Source of the DNA: Acetobacter fallax
Lineage (GTDB): Bacteria; Pseudomonadota; Alphaproteobacteria; Acetobacterales; Acetobacteraceae
Length of the DNA: 61,225 nucleotides
Reading direction: 5' to 3'
NCBI RefSeq assembly: GCF_011516735.1
Contig: NZ_WOSX01000021.1
Coordinates: forward strand, 1-61,225
Shown here: positions 52,874-61,225 of the stretch, one piece after another
Layout: the number at the start of each line of letters is the position of its first letter
Position numbering within the stretch: position 1 is the first letter of the stretch
Program-made: the position numbers and the translations under genes
The notes under the pieces: model-generated
Databases searched by the model: none
Seen by the model: only the letters and a program-made list of their open reading frames with translations
What the model was told of the DNA's origin: nothing

Positions 52874-54211
52874 TCAGTGCGAAGAATTAACTGGCGGCTC
52901 TTCCACCAGCTTGCGGGCTTCCGCGGCTTTCTTGTCCAGATCGGTCCAGGGCGGCAGCGTGGTTCGGGTGCGACGCAGATAAGCGGCAATCCGCGCCATA
53001 TCGTGATCGCTCAGCGCGTTATAAAAACTCGGCATCGCGACGCCACTCTGCCCCTCTTCTGCTGTCAGACCACGAAGCATGACGAGATACAGATTGGTCG
53101 GCTCTTCCAGCCAGAGCGCATTGTTGAGCGCGAGTTCGGGCCGCCCGAGAACAGGCATCGGAGCTGCGTTGTAGTGACAGGCGGCACAGGCACCCTGATA
53201 AAGGCGCGCATCCGGATCAGTATTCAGAGTTCCGCCCGTGAGATCCCGCTTTGACTGCTCCATCGCCGTCTGCAGAGCGGCTTTGTCGCCACTGACGCGC
53301 TGCGCTGCACGATCAATATCCGCAAAATAGTGGGCGATGGCATGAACATCAGATTCCGGAACGGTAGCCAGGAAGTCATGCGCCACAGGCGACATCGGAC
53401 CACCCGCAGGCCCATGCAGGGGCGCTACCCCATTACGGAGATACTGGTAGAGTTCGTCTTCCGTCCACACAACCGGCGTGGGATTCTTGTCATTCAGCGG
53501 CGGAGCGATCCAGCCGTCGACAGTTCCGCCATCATATGTCTCATCCGGCACCTTCTCTGCACCAAGCAGACCACGCGGCGTGTGACAGGCACCACAATGC
53601 GCTGCACCTTCAGCCAGATAAGCACCACGATTCCAGACTGCGTCATGCTTCGGATCGGGCTTGTAAATACCCGGGCGGAAATAGAGCAGCTTCCAGGCTG
53701 CCAGCGTGAATCGAGGCGAAATGGACAACGGGAAACCGTTAGGCCTGCGAGTCATATGCACGGCCGGCCGCGTCATGATCCAGGCGTAAAGATCCGAGAT
53801 ATCCGCATCGGTCATTTTCGTGAAATGATCGTACACAAACGCTGGCAACAGGTGCGAACCGTCGCGCGAAACGCCATATCTCAATGCACGACGAAGCGCT
53901 TCTTCCGACCAGTTGCCGATACCGGTTTCCGGATCAGGCGTGATATTCGACGAATAGATAGCGCCAAACGGAGAAACCATTTTGTAGTCCCCCGCCAGCT
54001 TCGGACCGCCGCCGAGATCTGCGCGAGTGTGGCACTCCACGCAGTAGCTTTCCGCGGCGACGATACGCCCGCGCTCAATCCGGGCATCGCTGAACTGACC
54101 AGGCACCGGAGGCGCCACTTTAGGTAGCGCAGGGTACCATGCGTACCAAAGAAAACCTGCTCCGCCGACGATGCCTGCGCCGGCTATGCCTGCGAGTATA
54201 CGTTTAATCAC
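52874..54211 (-). CDS. Aldehyde dehydrogenase triheme cytochrome c subunit
   Basis: A 445-residue membrane-anchored cytochrome c with three CxxCH heme sites: CVECH (Cys57-His61), CGACH (AHCGACHTP) and CAACH (GACAACHYN). An N-terminal helix (ILAGIAGAGIVGGAGFLWYAW) acts as an anchor or uncleaved signal. The start is a GTG at 54211 with GAGGG six bases upstream; upstream codons are out of the anchored fold and not conserved. It passes electrons from the molybdopterin and FeS subunits to the quinone pool. First gene of the operon; related cytochromes occur in alcohol dehydrogenases. Confidence 0.88.
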   Translation of the reverse strand: MIKRILAGIAGAGIVGGAGFLWYAWYPALPKVAPPVPGQFSDARIERGRIVAAESYCVECHTRADLGGGPKLAGDYKMVSPFGAIYSSNITPDPETGIGNWSEEALRRALRYGVSRDGSHLLPAFVYDHFTKMTDADISDLYAWIMTRPAVHMTRRPNGFPLSISPRFTLAAWKLLYFRPGIYKPDPKHDAVWNRGAYLAEGAAHCGACHTPRGLLGAEKVPDETYDGGTVDGWIAPPLNDKNPTPVVWTEDELYQYLRNGVAPLHGPAGGPMSPVAHDFLATVPESDVHAIAHYFADIDRAAQRVSGDKAALQTAMEQSKRDLTGGTLNTDPDARLYQGACAACHYNAAPMPVLGRPELALNNALWLEEPTNLYLVMLRGLTAEEGQSGVAMPSFYNALSDHDMARIAAYLRRTRTTLPPWTDLDKKAAEARKLVEEPPVNSSH

Positions 54212-54711
54212 TTGTGCCCTCACTACCGGAAAACCGGCCCGCCACATTTCGTTGCACATAGCAGTACAACACTTCGGCAAATGAAGTGTGACCTTGTTAC
54301 ACGCATGCAGAATCGGGTGCCGTTGCTCCGTCTCCTGCAATAAATGCATAACTCGATCTGATGAACTGCAAAATAAGCATATGATTTATGTCATAGCGAA
54401 ATTTTTACCACCGCTATGATTATTTTTCCATATGAGCTCAGACCTTCATGAGTTCTGTCTATATACAAACGAATATAGTTAACTGTACTTACTTTCGTTT
54501 TTTCGCCTGCTTAGCAAGCTAACGAGTGCATTTATATTTGTTCTCTGGCACGCAGACGAAAGTGCTGTTGCATGTAACTGCGGTTACAGGAGGCGGGCAA
54601 ACCTCTTCACCCCCGTCAGCGTGCGATATTCAATGCGGAGCACCGAACAGCTTTTCCGATCGGCGCCCCGCAACCGGACCGGAAAATACTGCCAGGCAGT
54701 CTCAGCCCGGA
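54212..54711. other. AT-rich regulatory spacer between ald operon and mannitol dehydrogenase
   Basis: 500 bases with no gene seen. 54355-54540 is strikingly AT-rich against its GC-rich neighbours. It contains an inverted repeat CATAGCG/CGCTATG (54392-54418, 13-base spacer) and a small TTAGC-AA-GCTAA near 54509-54520. The leftward aldehyde dehydrogenase operon must be promoted from here, and the rightmost part is downstream of the mannitol dehydrogenase stop. Confidence 0.5.
54392..54418. promoter_or_regulatory. Inverted repeat upstream of ald operon
   Basis: CATAGCG and CGCTATG, separated by 13 bases that include a run of T. About 180-210 bases upstream of the cytochrome c start, in AT-rich DNA. 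It could be a regulator site; as a terminator it lacks a following T-run. Confidence 0.35.
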
Positions 54712-56178
54712 TTACAGCGATGCAATGACCTGTGCCGGCCCCTTTTCTCTGAGATCAGAGCGATAGCGCCGGAAGGCCTCACGAAATGTCTGATGGTTAC
54801 CAGTTTCCCATCCTTCAAATATCGGAAGTTCCAGAACCGCGAGCAGGTTATCGTCTTTAAATAATGCGAGTTGTTCGTCTGTCGCCGTCGGTTCACTGAT
54901 TTCGACAGATCCGCCTTTCCCGTCGCGTCCACGCTCACATTCTGCCCAGCAGGCCAGCACAAAGGCCTCGCGGTGCGTATCACGCCCTGCGCCCAGAAGC
55001 TCACGGACTGTCTGGCCGAGAAACACCGGCAGTTTTGAGAAGCTGTCCGAAGCGATCCGTTCAAGCTGATCACCGACCGCATGATTACGGAAACGCCGCA
55101 GCACCAGCGCCGCATATGCAGACAGATTCACATCCGAAGGAGGAGACAGCAGCGGCGTCACATCATCATTCAGGAAATTTTCCAGAAGGCTGACGATATG
55201 TGCATCGCCCATTGCTTCGTCGACTTTGCGATATCCCATCATGAGACCACTGAACGCGAGGACAGAATGACCGGCATTCAGCATACGGAGCTTAACCTGC
55301 TCGTAAGGCTCGACATTGTCAGTCATCTGCACGCCAACAGCCTCAAACTCGGGACGCCCGGCACAGAATTTGTCTTCAATGACCCATTGTGTGAAATCTT
55401 CGGAATAGACCGGCATCAGATCAGCAACTCCGCTGGCCTTATCCAGACGCTCAATATCCTCATTGGTGACAGAGGGAGCGATTCTATCGACCATGCAGGA
55501 TGGGAACGAGACATTCTGCCGGATCCATGCCCCCAGAGAGGCATCTCTGGCTTCCGCGAACCCGCAGAACGCGGTCTGTGCAACGCGACCATTATGCTGG
55601 AGGTTATCACAGGACAGAACCGTGAAGGGCCCGGCTCCGGATTCCCGTCTGCGCCGGAGCGCCTCCGTCACCAGTCCGAAAGCACTTTCCGGTACATCTC
55701 GTTTCAGGTCATCCGCAATAAACGGATCATCGATCTGAAATTTACCATCGCCATCAACATAATAACCGCCTTCCGTGATTGTCAGACTCACAATACGGAT
55801 TGCCGGGTCAGCCAGATGCGCGATAATCGGCTCGTAACCACCGACGCAACTCACATAGTGTACAATTGAACCGACTGCGCGGACTGTGCTGGTGTCATCC
55901 GGTGCGAACTCAGTCAGAGTGAACAGGCCGTCCTGCTTACGGAAAGCTTCGGCCCGGGCTTCTTCACGGCGACCGTGCCGGATACCGATTCCCAGAATTC
56001 CCCAGTCCATCTGCCCGGAACGTTTCAGAAGATGATCAGCGTAGAGTGCCTGATGAGCACGATGGAAATTACCGACACCTATATGTGCGATCCCCGCCGA
56101 CACACTCTTCCGGTCATATGCGGGTGTAATTACCTCCGGGGGCAATGTGTGCAGAGTGGCATTTGACAGGCCGGTCAT
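54712..56178 (-). CDS. Mannitol 2-dehydrogenase family polyol dehydrogenase
   Basis: A 488-residue NAD(P)-linked polyol dehydrogenase of the long-chain mannitol dehydrogenase family. The coenzyme-binding motif IAHIGVGNFHRAHQALYAD is near the N-terminus; FTVLSCDNLQHNGRVAQ and KLRMLNAGHSVLAFSG (with catalytic Lys in KLRMLN) complete the domain. Mannitol and fructose are the likely pair; fructuronate or tagaturonate reductases have similar sequence. It is divergent from rpmI and is followed by the AT-rich spacer. Confidence 0.88.
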   Translation of the reverse strand: MTGLSNATLHTLPPEVITPAYDRKSVSAGIAHIGVGNFHRAHQALYADHLLKRSGQMDWGILGIGIRHGRREEARAEAFRKQDGLFTLTEFAPDDTSTVRAVGSIVHYVSCVGGYEPIIAHLADPAIRIVSLTITEGGYYVDGDGKFQIDDPFIADDLKRDVPESAFGLVTEALRRRRESGAGPFTVLSCDNLQHNGRVAQTAFCGFAEARDASLGAWIRQNVSFPSCMVDRIAPSVTNEDIERLDKASGVADLMPVYSEDFTQWVIEDKFCAGRPEFEAVGVQMTDNVEPYEQVKLRMLNAGHSVLAFSGLMMGYRKVDEAMGDAHIVSLLENFLNDDVTPLLSPPSDVNLSAYAALVLRRFRNHAVGDQLERIASDSFSKLPVFLGQTVRELLGAGRDTHREAFVLACWAECERGRDGKGGSVEISEPTATDEQLALFKDDNLLAVLELPIFEGWETGNHQTFREAFRRYRSDLREKGPAQVIASL

Positions 56179-56242
56179 TCAGGCAGTCTCCCAGGAATAG
56201 CGGAGTTACGCGCAGTCACGCCCGATTGTGATGGCATCACAG

Positions 56243-56315
56243 GGACAGGACCGCATTGATCTGGCACCTGATAACACAAACGAAAGCTCTGCGTTCGTTC
56301 CGGGGCACCCTGTCC
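56243..56315 (+). promoter_or_regulatory. Nested hairpins upstream of rpmI
   Basis: An outer stem GGACAGG/CCTGTCC (56243-56249 with 56309-56315) encloses AACGAA/TTCGTT (56279-56284 with 56294-56299). This folded region lies 130-210 bases before rpmI, where L20-binding leaders occur in other bacteria. Function is inferred, and the leftward mannitol dehydrogenase promoter also has to be in this stretch. Confidence 0.4.
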
Positions 56316-56448
56316 GCAATCAGACTTGAAACCTGGCGGTGGGTTCGTTATGACCGCCACTCGTTCACGCGCCCGGGCCTGTGGGGCATGCCCGGCCGTG
56401 ACATGTCTGCCTCATCCGCTGAGGCGACCAAACGTCAGGGAGACCGAA

Positions 56449-56652
56449 ATGCCCAAGATGAAGACGAAGTCGTCGGTCAAGAAGCGGTTTAAAATCACCG
56501 CGACCGGCAAGGTGCTCTGCGGTCCAGGCAACAAGCGCCATGGACTGATCAATCGCTCGCAGAAAATGAAGCGCACGAATCGCGGCCCGCAGACCATGAC
56601 AGACATGGACGCGAAGACCGTGAAACAGTGGGCCCCCTACGGGCTGGCCTGA
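56449..56652 (+). CDS. rpmI: 50S ribosomal protein L35
   Basis: A 67-residue basic protein with the L35 core [21 protein letters not shown] and [17 protein letters not shown] lies just before the ATG; the frame extending upstream to 56326 is unconserved. infC, which often precedes rpmI, is not present. It is followed by rplT with a 14-base gap. Confidence 0.96.
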   Translation: MPKMKTKSSVKKRFKITATGKVLCGPGNKRHGLINRSQKMKRTNRGPQTMTDMDAKTVKQWAPYGLA

Positions 56653-56666
56653 GGAGCATCTGAAAT

Positions 56667-57026
56667 ATGGCACGTGTAAAACGGGGCGTTACCACCCTCG
56701 CCCGTCATAAAAAAGTCCTTGAGCTTGCCAAGGGCTATCGCGGTCGTTCTTCCACGAACTATCGCATTGCGCTTGAGCGGGTCGAAAAAGCCCTTCTCTA
56801 TGCTTATCGCGATCGTCGCAATAAGAAGCGTGACTTCCGCGCCCTCTGGATCCAGCGCATCAATGCTGCTGTCCGTGAGCACGGTCTGACATACAGCCGT
56901 TTCATCAATGGTCTGGATAAAGCTGGCATTGAGATCGATCGTAAAGTTCTCGCCGCAATCGCGTTCGACGATTCAACTGCTTTCGCTGAGATCGTGAAGA
57001 AGGCACAGGCTGCTCTCGCTGCCTGA
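56667..57026 (+). CDS. rplT: 50S ribosomal protein L20
   Basis: A 119-residue protein with the L20 pattern [33 protein letters not shown] and an alpha-helical core ([19 protein letters not shown]). L20 is needed for 50S assembly and in many bacteria represses its own operon. It ends 16 bases before two tandem terminators. Confidence 0.97.
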   Translation: MARVKRGVTTLARHKKVLELAKGYRGRSSTNYRIALERVEKALLYAYRDRRNKKRDFRALWIQRINAAVREHGLTYSRFINGLDKAGIEIDRKVLAAIAFDDSTAFAEIVKKAQAALAA

Positions 57027-57042
57027 TCCTGACAGACGACAG

Positions 57043-57070
57043 AAAAAGTTCGGCACAAGCCGGACTTTTT
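57043..57070 (+). terminator. First terminator after rplT
   Basis: AAAAAGTTCGGC-ACAA-GCCGGACTTTTT, a stem with one G-U pair and a 4-base loop, ending in a T-run. Starts 17 bases after the rplT stop; the A-rich left arm could also let it act on the other strand. Confidence 0.8.
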
Positions 57071-57080
57071 CAGATCTGAG

Positions 57081-57108
57081 AAAAGCTGCCAAAATGGCAG
57101 CTTTTTTT
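57081..57108 (+). terminator. Second terminator after rplT
   Basis: AAAGCTGCCA-AAA-TGGCAGCTTT followed by more T. Eleven bases after the first terminator. Both lie in the gap before the convergent thioesterase gene (stop at 57122), so they may serve both strands. Confidence 0.8.
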
Positions 57109-57121
57109 ATGCGCATGAAAG

Positions 57122-57532
57122 CTATTCCTCAGAAGACAACTCCTCTGGTGGAATCGTAATCGGGCGATTATTCTGATCAAGCGCTACGAAAATAAAACGC
57201 CCATGCGTTACCAGTTGCGTCTCCGTTGATTGCCGGACACGCCTCCAGGCCTCGACTTCAATCGTCATGGATGTCCGGCCGACGCGCGCGATATTGGTAT
57301 AGACTGACAACTCATCCCCCACCGTCATCGGTGCAAGAAACGACACGCCGTCAATTGCTACAGTTACCGTCTTGGTCCGCGCCCGGGTGCCTGCTGCGGA
57401 CCCGGCGGCAAGATCCATCTGTGACATCACCCAGCCGCCAAACACATCTCCTGCGGCATTTGTATTACCGGGCATGGCGATCACCCGAATGGTCAGGTGG
57501 CCTGACGGACGACGCGGCTGGTTCTCCAACAT
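57122..57532 (-). CDS. Acyl-CoA thioesterase, hotdog fold (YciA-like)
   Basis: A 136-residue single hotdog-domain protein. NTNAAGDVFGGWVMSQMDLAAGSAA is the catalytic-helix signature of YciA-type thioesterases (Asn at the start and Asp in GDVFGG), and VDELSVYTNIARVGRTSMTIEVE-like strands follow (beginning MTVGDELSVY). It hydrolyses acyl-CoA to free acid and CoA; chain preference is unknown. ATG at 57532; an upstream frame is not conserved. Confidence 0.85.
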   Translation of the reverse strand: MLENQPRRPSGHLTIRVIAMPGNTNAAGDVFGGWVMSQMDLAAGSAAGTRARTKTVTVAIDGVSFLAPMTVGDELSVYTNIARVGRTSMTIEVEAWRRVRQSTETQLVTHGRFIFVALDQNNRPITIPPEELSSEE

Positions 57533-57625
57533 GCTCTTTCGACCTTTCCGGTCTGCTTGATTCTGATTTCGTGAAGACTGAGCGAAATTTCCTTCACGCA
57601 CAATAAGCGGGCAGCACAGGATCGC

Positions 57626-58057
57626 TCAGTGACCGTATAGCGCTTCAGGTGTGATGACAGGATCTGAAATTGTCTCCAGTCCTTCCCGGGCAAAGCGTCG
57701 GTAAAAACAGCTTCGCCGCCCTGTGTGACAAGCCACACCGGTCTGATCGACAAGCAGTAGAATCGCATCACCGTCACAATCGAGCCGCGCTTCGATCAGG
57801 TGCTGCACTTGTCCGGAGGTCTCTCCCTTACGCCAGAGAGATTTGCGACTCCGCGAATAATAACAGACGCGTCCGGTCAGCAGCGTTTCCCTCAATGCTT
57901 CCCTGTTGAGCCATGCGACCATAAGCACTTCACCCGAATCATGCTGCTGAGCGATTCCACAGACGAGGCCCGAACCGTCAAAGGCCACACGCTCAAGTTC
58001 ACGCTCAACAGCATCAGATGCTGGCCGGATACTTTGCTCTTCCCTTATCGCGCTCAC
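57626..58057 (-). CDS. hisI: Phosphoribosyl-AMP cyclohydrolase
   Basis: HisI opens the purine ring of phosphoribosyl-AMP, the third step of histidine synthesis. The 143-residue protein has MVAWLNREALRETL and YYSRSRKSLWRKGETSG, the metal-site DCDGDAILLLVDQTGVACHTG and SCFYR. This is the monofunctional form without HisE. It overlaps ygfZ by four bases (ATGA) as a downstream gene. Confidence 0.95.
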   Translation of the reverse strand: MSAIREEQSIRPASDAVERELERVAFDGSGLVCGIAQQHDSGEVLMVAWLNREALRETLLTGRVCYYSRSRKSLWRKGETSGQVQHLIEARLDCDGDAILLLVDQTGVACHTGRRSCFYRRFAREGLETISDPVITPEALYGH

Positions 58058-58911
58058 GATGATGCTCCATCTGTTTCATCTTTTGAAGCCAGTGCTGGCG
58101 CGAGCCAGGCAGGAATACGCGGAACGATCCGGTGACCATCCGCTGACAGACGATCGTCAATCGTGGACGGCCGCAGAAAGGCCAGACCACAATGATCATG
58201 ACTTGATCTGACCTGCCCCACTTCCTTTCCTTCTGACAGTACGGGCGTACCCAGCACCGGCACCGGCATCTCGGAAGCGATCGGAACAAGGCGTTTCTTA
58301 ACCAGACCGCGATAACGGGTACGGGCTGTCAATTCCTGCCCCATGTAGCAACCCTTGGTCCAGGAAATGCCGTTCAGCAGATCAAAATTTGCTTCAAGCA
58401 ACAACGTCTTTTCCGGCTCACAGTCCCGCACGCCATCAGGCAGACCCAGAATCAGACGGTGCAGATCGTAAGTGGAAGCATCAGCTTTTGCGGCGCGTGA
58501 CGGCTCGGGAAGCAGCAATCTCCAGCCTGCTTCAGGCAGGCGTGGATCACAGGCAACAATCGCATTTTCCACCGTGGCCACGTCAGGCAACGCACCCCAC
58601 GCGGCATGCACGGCAAGGCGGGTCGCCTGCAAAGAAACGTCCGAGCGCAAACGGAATTTCGATAGTGTCGCAATAATCATATCAACGTGGGGCGCGGCAC
58701 AGTCCAGCAGCAAACAGGCTTCGTCAGGATCATGAAAGATAAAAAAATCGGCTTTCCAGCGCCCTTGTGGTGTCAGTAGCGCGGTCCATACGGCTTCTCC
58801 GGGCGCGACACTCGTCACGTCATTGGAAACAAGACCTTGCAGAAATCTGACCCGGTCCTCGCCTCTGACAGCGATGACGGCCCGGTCGGGAAGATGAACA
58901 AAACAGGACAT
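58054..58911 (-). CDS. ygfZ: YgfZ/GcvT-domain folate-binding protein
   Basis: A 285-residue tetrahydrofolate-binding protein needed for maturation of certain Fe-S proteins in other bacteria. The signature KGCYMGQELTARTRYRG is present (with the family Cys in KGCYxGQE), and the start has VRFLQGLVSNDV. ATG at 58911 has AGGGAG upstream. It is cotranscribed with hisI, the two overlapping by four bases. The rlmN gene lies upstream on the same strand. Confidence 0.9.
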   Translation of the reverse strand: MSCFVHLPDRAVIAVRGEDRVRFLQGLVSNDVTSVAPGEAVWTALLTPQGRWKADFFIFHDPDEACLLLDCAAPHVDMIIATLSKFRLRSDVSLQATRLAVHAAWGALPDVATVENAIVACDPRLPEAGWRLLLPEPSRAAKADASTYDLHRLILGLPDGVRDCEPEKTLLLEANFDLLNGISWTKGCYMGQELTARTRYRGLVKKRLVPIASEMPVPVLGTPVLSEGKEVGQVRSSHDHCGLAFLRPSTIDDRLSADGHRIVPRIPAWLAPALASKDETDGASS

Positions 58912-59047
58912 GAACGACACTCCCTGGCGACAGAGGCGCAGGACGACCCCATAAAAGACAGGAAGCAATCAAACTTTGCTCTGTACGGCGCAAGCATAAA
59001 ACAGGACAAACTTCGAATTTTTCCGGTCAAATCCTCAGGAGAACGTC

Positions 59048-60229
59048 TCAGACGCCTTCTCTGACAGGCCGTTGCCGTTCGCTTTCTGTTTTCAGTTGTC
59101 CGCATGCGGCGAAAATATCCTGACCACGCGGGGCACGGATGGGCGAAGCAAATCCGGCATCCATGACAATCTTTGCGAATTTTGCCTGCTGCTCACGGGT
59201 CGACGGTTTATAATCGCTTCCTGGCCAGGGATTAAACGGGATCAGATTGACCTTCGCCGGAATACCACTGATCAGCCGCACGAGTTCACGGGCATCGGCT
59301 TCACTGTCGTTGATGCCACGCAGCATGATATATTCGAACGTGATCCGACGTGCGTTACTTGCAGCCGGATAGCGTCGGCAGGCCGCCAGAACTTCGGCAA
59401 TAGGATATTTCCGATTGAGCGGCACGATCTGGTCACGCAGATCATCACGCACAGCGTGCAGGGAAACAGCGAGATTAATGCCAAGTTCGTCGCCACAGCG
59501 ATCCATCAAGGGCACGACGCCGGAAGTTGACAGAGTGATCCGACGGCGAGAAAGCCCGATTCCCTCACCGTCCATGACAATCCGCATCGCTTTAGCGACG
59601 TTTTCGTAGTTATAGAGTGGCTCACCCATGCCCATCAGAACAATGGTCGAGAGCAGACGCGGTGTCTCACCTTTAGGACTCGGCCACTCCCTGTACGAAT
59701 CACGTGCAGCCATGAACTGACCAACAATCTCAGCCGCACCGAGATTACGGACAAGTTTTTGAGTTCCCGTATGACAGAATGTGCAGGAGAGTGTACAGCC
59801 AACCTGCGATGAGATGCAGACAGCTCCACGGTCTTCACGACGATCCGGAATATAGACGGTCTCGGCTTCCTGGCCATCGCGGAAACGGAACAGAAATTTC
59901 CGGGTCTCGTCGGTCGATGTTTGCACAACGGCAGGTTCCGGGCGCCCGACAACGAAGCGTTCTGCCAGTTTCTGCTGAAGGGGCTTAGCGATACTACTCA
60001 TACGCGTGAAATCTGTTACGCCCTGGTGGTATATCCAGTGCCAGAGCTGCTTTGTGCGAAATGGTTTTTCACCAATAGCCAGCAATTCCTGAGTAATCTC
60101 TTCCCGCGATAAGCCGACGAGTTCGCGGCGTCCGTCAGGCAGTTGCACCGGAGGAGGCGAAAACAACGCCGACTTCGCAAGAATCCGCTCGCGGTCGGCG
60201 GCGTCAAGCGCGAATGCGGTGTCGCTCAC
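59048..60229 (-). CDS. rlmN: Dual-specificity RNA methyltransferase RlmN
   Basis: A radical SAM enzyme that makes m2A in 23S rRNA and tRNA. The radical-SAM cysteines are CTLSCTFC, followed by [42 protein letters not shown] and [12 protein letters not shown]. The C-terminal Cys that forms the methylation intermediate is expected near [11 protein letters not shown]. The start is a GTG at 60229. The length of 393 residues is normal. It is followed by ygfZ after about 136 bases. Confidence 0.95.
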   Translation of the reverse strand: MSDTAFALDAADRERILAKSALFSPPPVQLPDGRRELVGLSREEITQELLAIGEKPFRTKQLWHWIYHQGVTDFTRMSSIAKPLQQKLAERFVVGRPEPAVVQTSTDETRKFLFRFRDGQEAETVYIPDRREDRGAVCISSQVGCTLSCTFCHTGTQKLVRNLGAAEIVGQFMAARDSYREWPSPKGETPRLLSTIVLMGMGEPLYNYENVAKAMRIVMDGEGIGLSRRRITLSTSGVVPLMDRCGDELGINLAVSLHAVRDDLRDQIVPLNRKYPIAEVLAACRRYPAASNARRITFEYIMLRGINDSEADARELVRLISGIPAKVNLIPFNPWPGSDYKPSTREQQAKFAKIVMDAGFASPIRAPRGQDIFAACGQLKTESERQRPVREGV

Positions 60230-60320
60230 AGCATGTCATCCTATACGACGAAAAATTAGGGCCCGGCGCGGGATTAGCACGATCAGTGGCTTATGAGGAG
60301 GAAATTCGACCGACCAGGCA

Positions 60321-61061
60321 TCAGCCAGTACGGCGTGCACCAATCAGGAATTCACGGTTTCCTTCCGGCCCTGTGACAGGACTTGCCTCAATTCCGAGAA
60401 CCTCCCATCCGGGCAACGCCCGCCACCAGTCAGCTATCATCTGACACACATGCTCATGCACAGCCGGGTCGCGCACGACCCCTTTCGCCCCGACATGTTC
60501 ACGCCCCGCTTCAAATTGGGGCTTGATCAGTGCAACCGCCCAGGCATCAGGTGCCGTGAGAGTCAGTGCAGCAGGAAGCACGGTTCTCAGGCCGATGAAA
60601 CTCGCGTCACAAACAACCGCACCTACTGGTTCAGAAATGATCGCAGCATCGAGATTGCGCGCATTCTGCTTTTCCAGGACCACAACCCGTTCATCGGATC
60701 TCAGCTTCCATGCCAGCTGTCCGTGACCAACATCGACGGCATAGACCTTCATTGCCCCATTGGTAAGAAGAACATCGGTAAATCCGCCTGTCGAGGCACC
60801 CACATCAAGACAGATCTTCCCTGACGGCGAGAAACCGAAAAACGGCAGCGCGTGCGCAAGCTTCAGGCCGCCACGGGAAACCCATGGATGATCCTGACCC
60901 TTGAGGGTCAGTGGGGCATCTTCCGACAGGAGATCTCCTGCCTTGTTGACACGCCTGTCACCCGTGTAAGCCTGCCCGGCCATGATCAGTGCCTGCGCAC
61001 GGGTCCGGCTTTCAACCAGACCACGGTCAACGAGCAACTGATCAGCCCGACGCTTCGCCAT
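60321..61061 (-). CDS. tlyA: TlyA-family rRNA 2'-O-methyltransferase
   Basis: A 246-residue protein with an N-terminal S4 RNA-binding domain (RRADQLLVDRGLVESRTRAQALIMAGQAY) and an FtsJ-like methyltransferase domain (ICLDVGASTGGFTDVLLTNGA; VVCDASFIGLRTVLPAA). It methylates ribosomal RNA; some homologues have been called hemolysins. The ATG at 61061 is chosen over an upstream start at 61100 because dxs ends at 61069. It is downstream of dxs with a 7-base gap, the usual dxs-tlyA pair. Confidence 0.9.
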   Translation of the reverse strand: MAKRRADQLLVDRGLVESRTRAQALIMAGQAYTGDRRVNKAGDLLSEDAPLTLKGQDHPWVSRGGLKLAHALPFFGFSPSGKICLDVGASTGGFTDVLLTNGAMKVYAVDVGHGQLAWKLRSDERVVVLEKQNARNLDAAIISEPVGAVVCDASFIGLRTVLPAALTLTAPDAWAVALIKPQFEAGREHVGAKGVVRDPAVHEHVCQMIADWWRALPGWEVLGIEASPVTGPEGNREFLIGARRTG

Positions 61062-61068
61062 CGTCTGG

Positions 61069-61225
61069 TCAGGCGATCTGCTCTTCGCTCTCACTGACAC
61101 CGATTGCGTTGAGCGCGGTATGGACGATGTGCGGGGCGTTGAGTTCTGCGACGTTATATTGCTCGAACTGCGAATTATGATCGATGAACCGATCAGGCAG
61201 GGTCATGGTGCGGAGCCGGACGTGG
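61069..61225 (-). CDS. dxs: 1-deoxy-D-xylulose-5-phosphate synthase, C-terminal end
   Basis: The last 51 residues of DXS (first step of the non-mevalonate isoprenoid pathway) at the right edge of the window. LRTMTLPDRFIDHNSQFEQYN followed by ELNAPHIVHTALNAIG matches the C-terminal end of DXS in acetic acid bacteria. The gene continues past the window; it stops 7 bases before tlyA. Confidence 0.85.
   Translation of the reverse strand, partial: HVRLRTMTLPDRFIDHNSQFEQYNVAELNAPHIVHTALNAIGVSESEEQIA

Noticed and set aside
53330..54127. A 265-residue frame antisense to the triheme cytochrome c gene.
   Set aside because: The cytochrome has three heme motifs and a good start; the antisense frame is Arg-rich and featureless.

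Overview
The window looks like a chromosomal segment of an acetic acid bacterium (Alphaproteobacteria, Acetobacteraceae). The main pointers are a three-subunit membrane-bound aldehyde dehydrogenase (molybdopterin subunit, [2Fe-2S] subunit and triheme cytochrome c), a mannitol 2-dehydrogenase-type polyol dehydrogenase next to it, a complete glycerol operon, and the alphaproteobacterial PhyR/NepR/EcfG stress module. I cannot fix the genus from sequence alone. Coding density is high and nearly every gene is ordinary chromosomal core or niche metabolism. The only mobile DNA seen is the right end of an IS5-family-like element at bases 1-300. No rRNA, tRNA or CRISPR array was recognised.

Layout. 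1-300: IS end. 528-4330: group III truncated hemoglobin, a DMT-type exporter, a chorismate-lyase-like protein with a methyltransferase, and divergent gloB. 4352-8390: a DUF2125 envelope protein, then plsC, psd and pssA (phospholipid synthesis). The spacer before plsC carries two perfect DnaA-box 9-mers. 8432-15237: a six-gene, tightly overlapping cluster related to hydrogenase-4/complex I (order hyfB-C-E-F-G-I). Its large subunit has lost the Ni-binding cysteines and its antiporter-like subunits appear to have lost hallmark channel residues; this is the most unusual system in the window. 15362-18469: a chromosomal TraT-like lipoprotein behind parC. 18561-24356: a small lipoprotein, a FAH/hydratase-family enzyme, recO, tsf, rpsB, an orphan Rieske oxygenase and a FlaG-like small protein. 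24425-29202: dnaE and a GT87-type membrane glycosyltransferase.

29240-36360: a glycerol operon transcribed right to left (recQ-glpR-glpD-glpF-glpK, perhaps starting with an OmpA-like lipoprotein). A near-ideal GlpR operator overlaps the glpR stop codon. 36477-39943: cydDC. 40051-44400: a general stress response locus with an HWE-type sensor kinase, the anti-sigma factor NepR, two EcfG-like ECF sigma factors, and divergent phyR. 44481-49733: uup, a GT-D-fold-like protein of unknown role, and htpG with a strong hairpin terminator. 50034-56178: the aldehyde dehydrogenase operon and the mannitol dehydrogenase, separated by a 500-base AT-rich regulatory spacer. 56449-61225: rpmI-rplT, a thioesterase, hisI, ygfZ, rlmN, tlyA and the 3' end of dxs.

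How it fits together. Aldehyde dehydrogenase feeds electrons from periplasmic oxidation into ubiquinone, and GlpD does the same from glycerol-3-phosphate. CydDC supports cytochrome bd assembly, and the stress module and HtpG would help survival in acid, ethanol and heat. All start sites, promoters and residue alignments were judged by eye; no database search or alignment was run.
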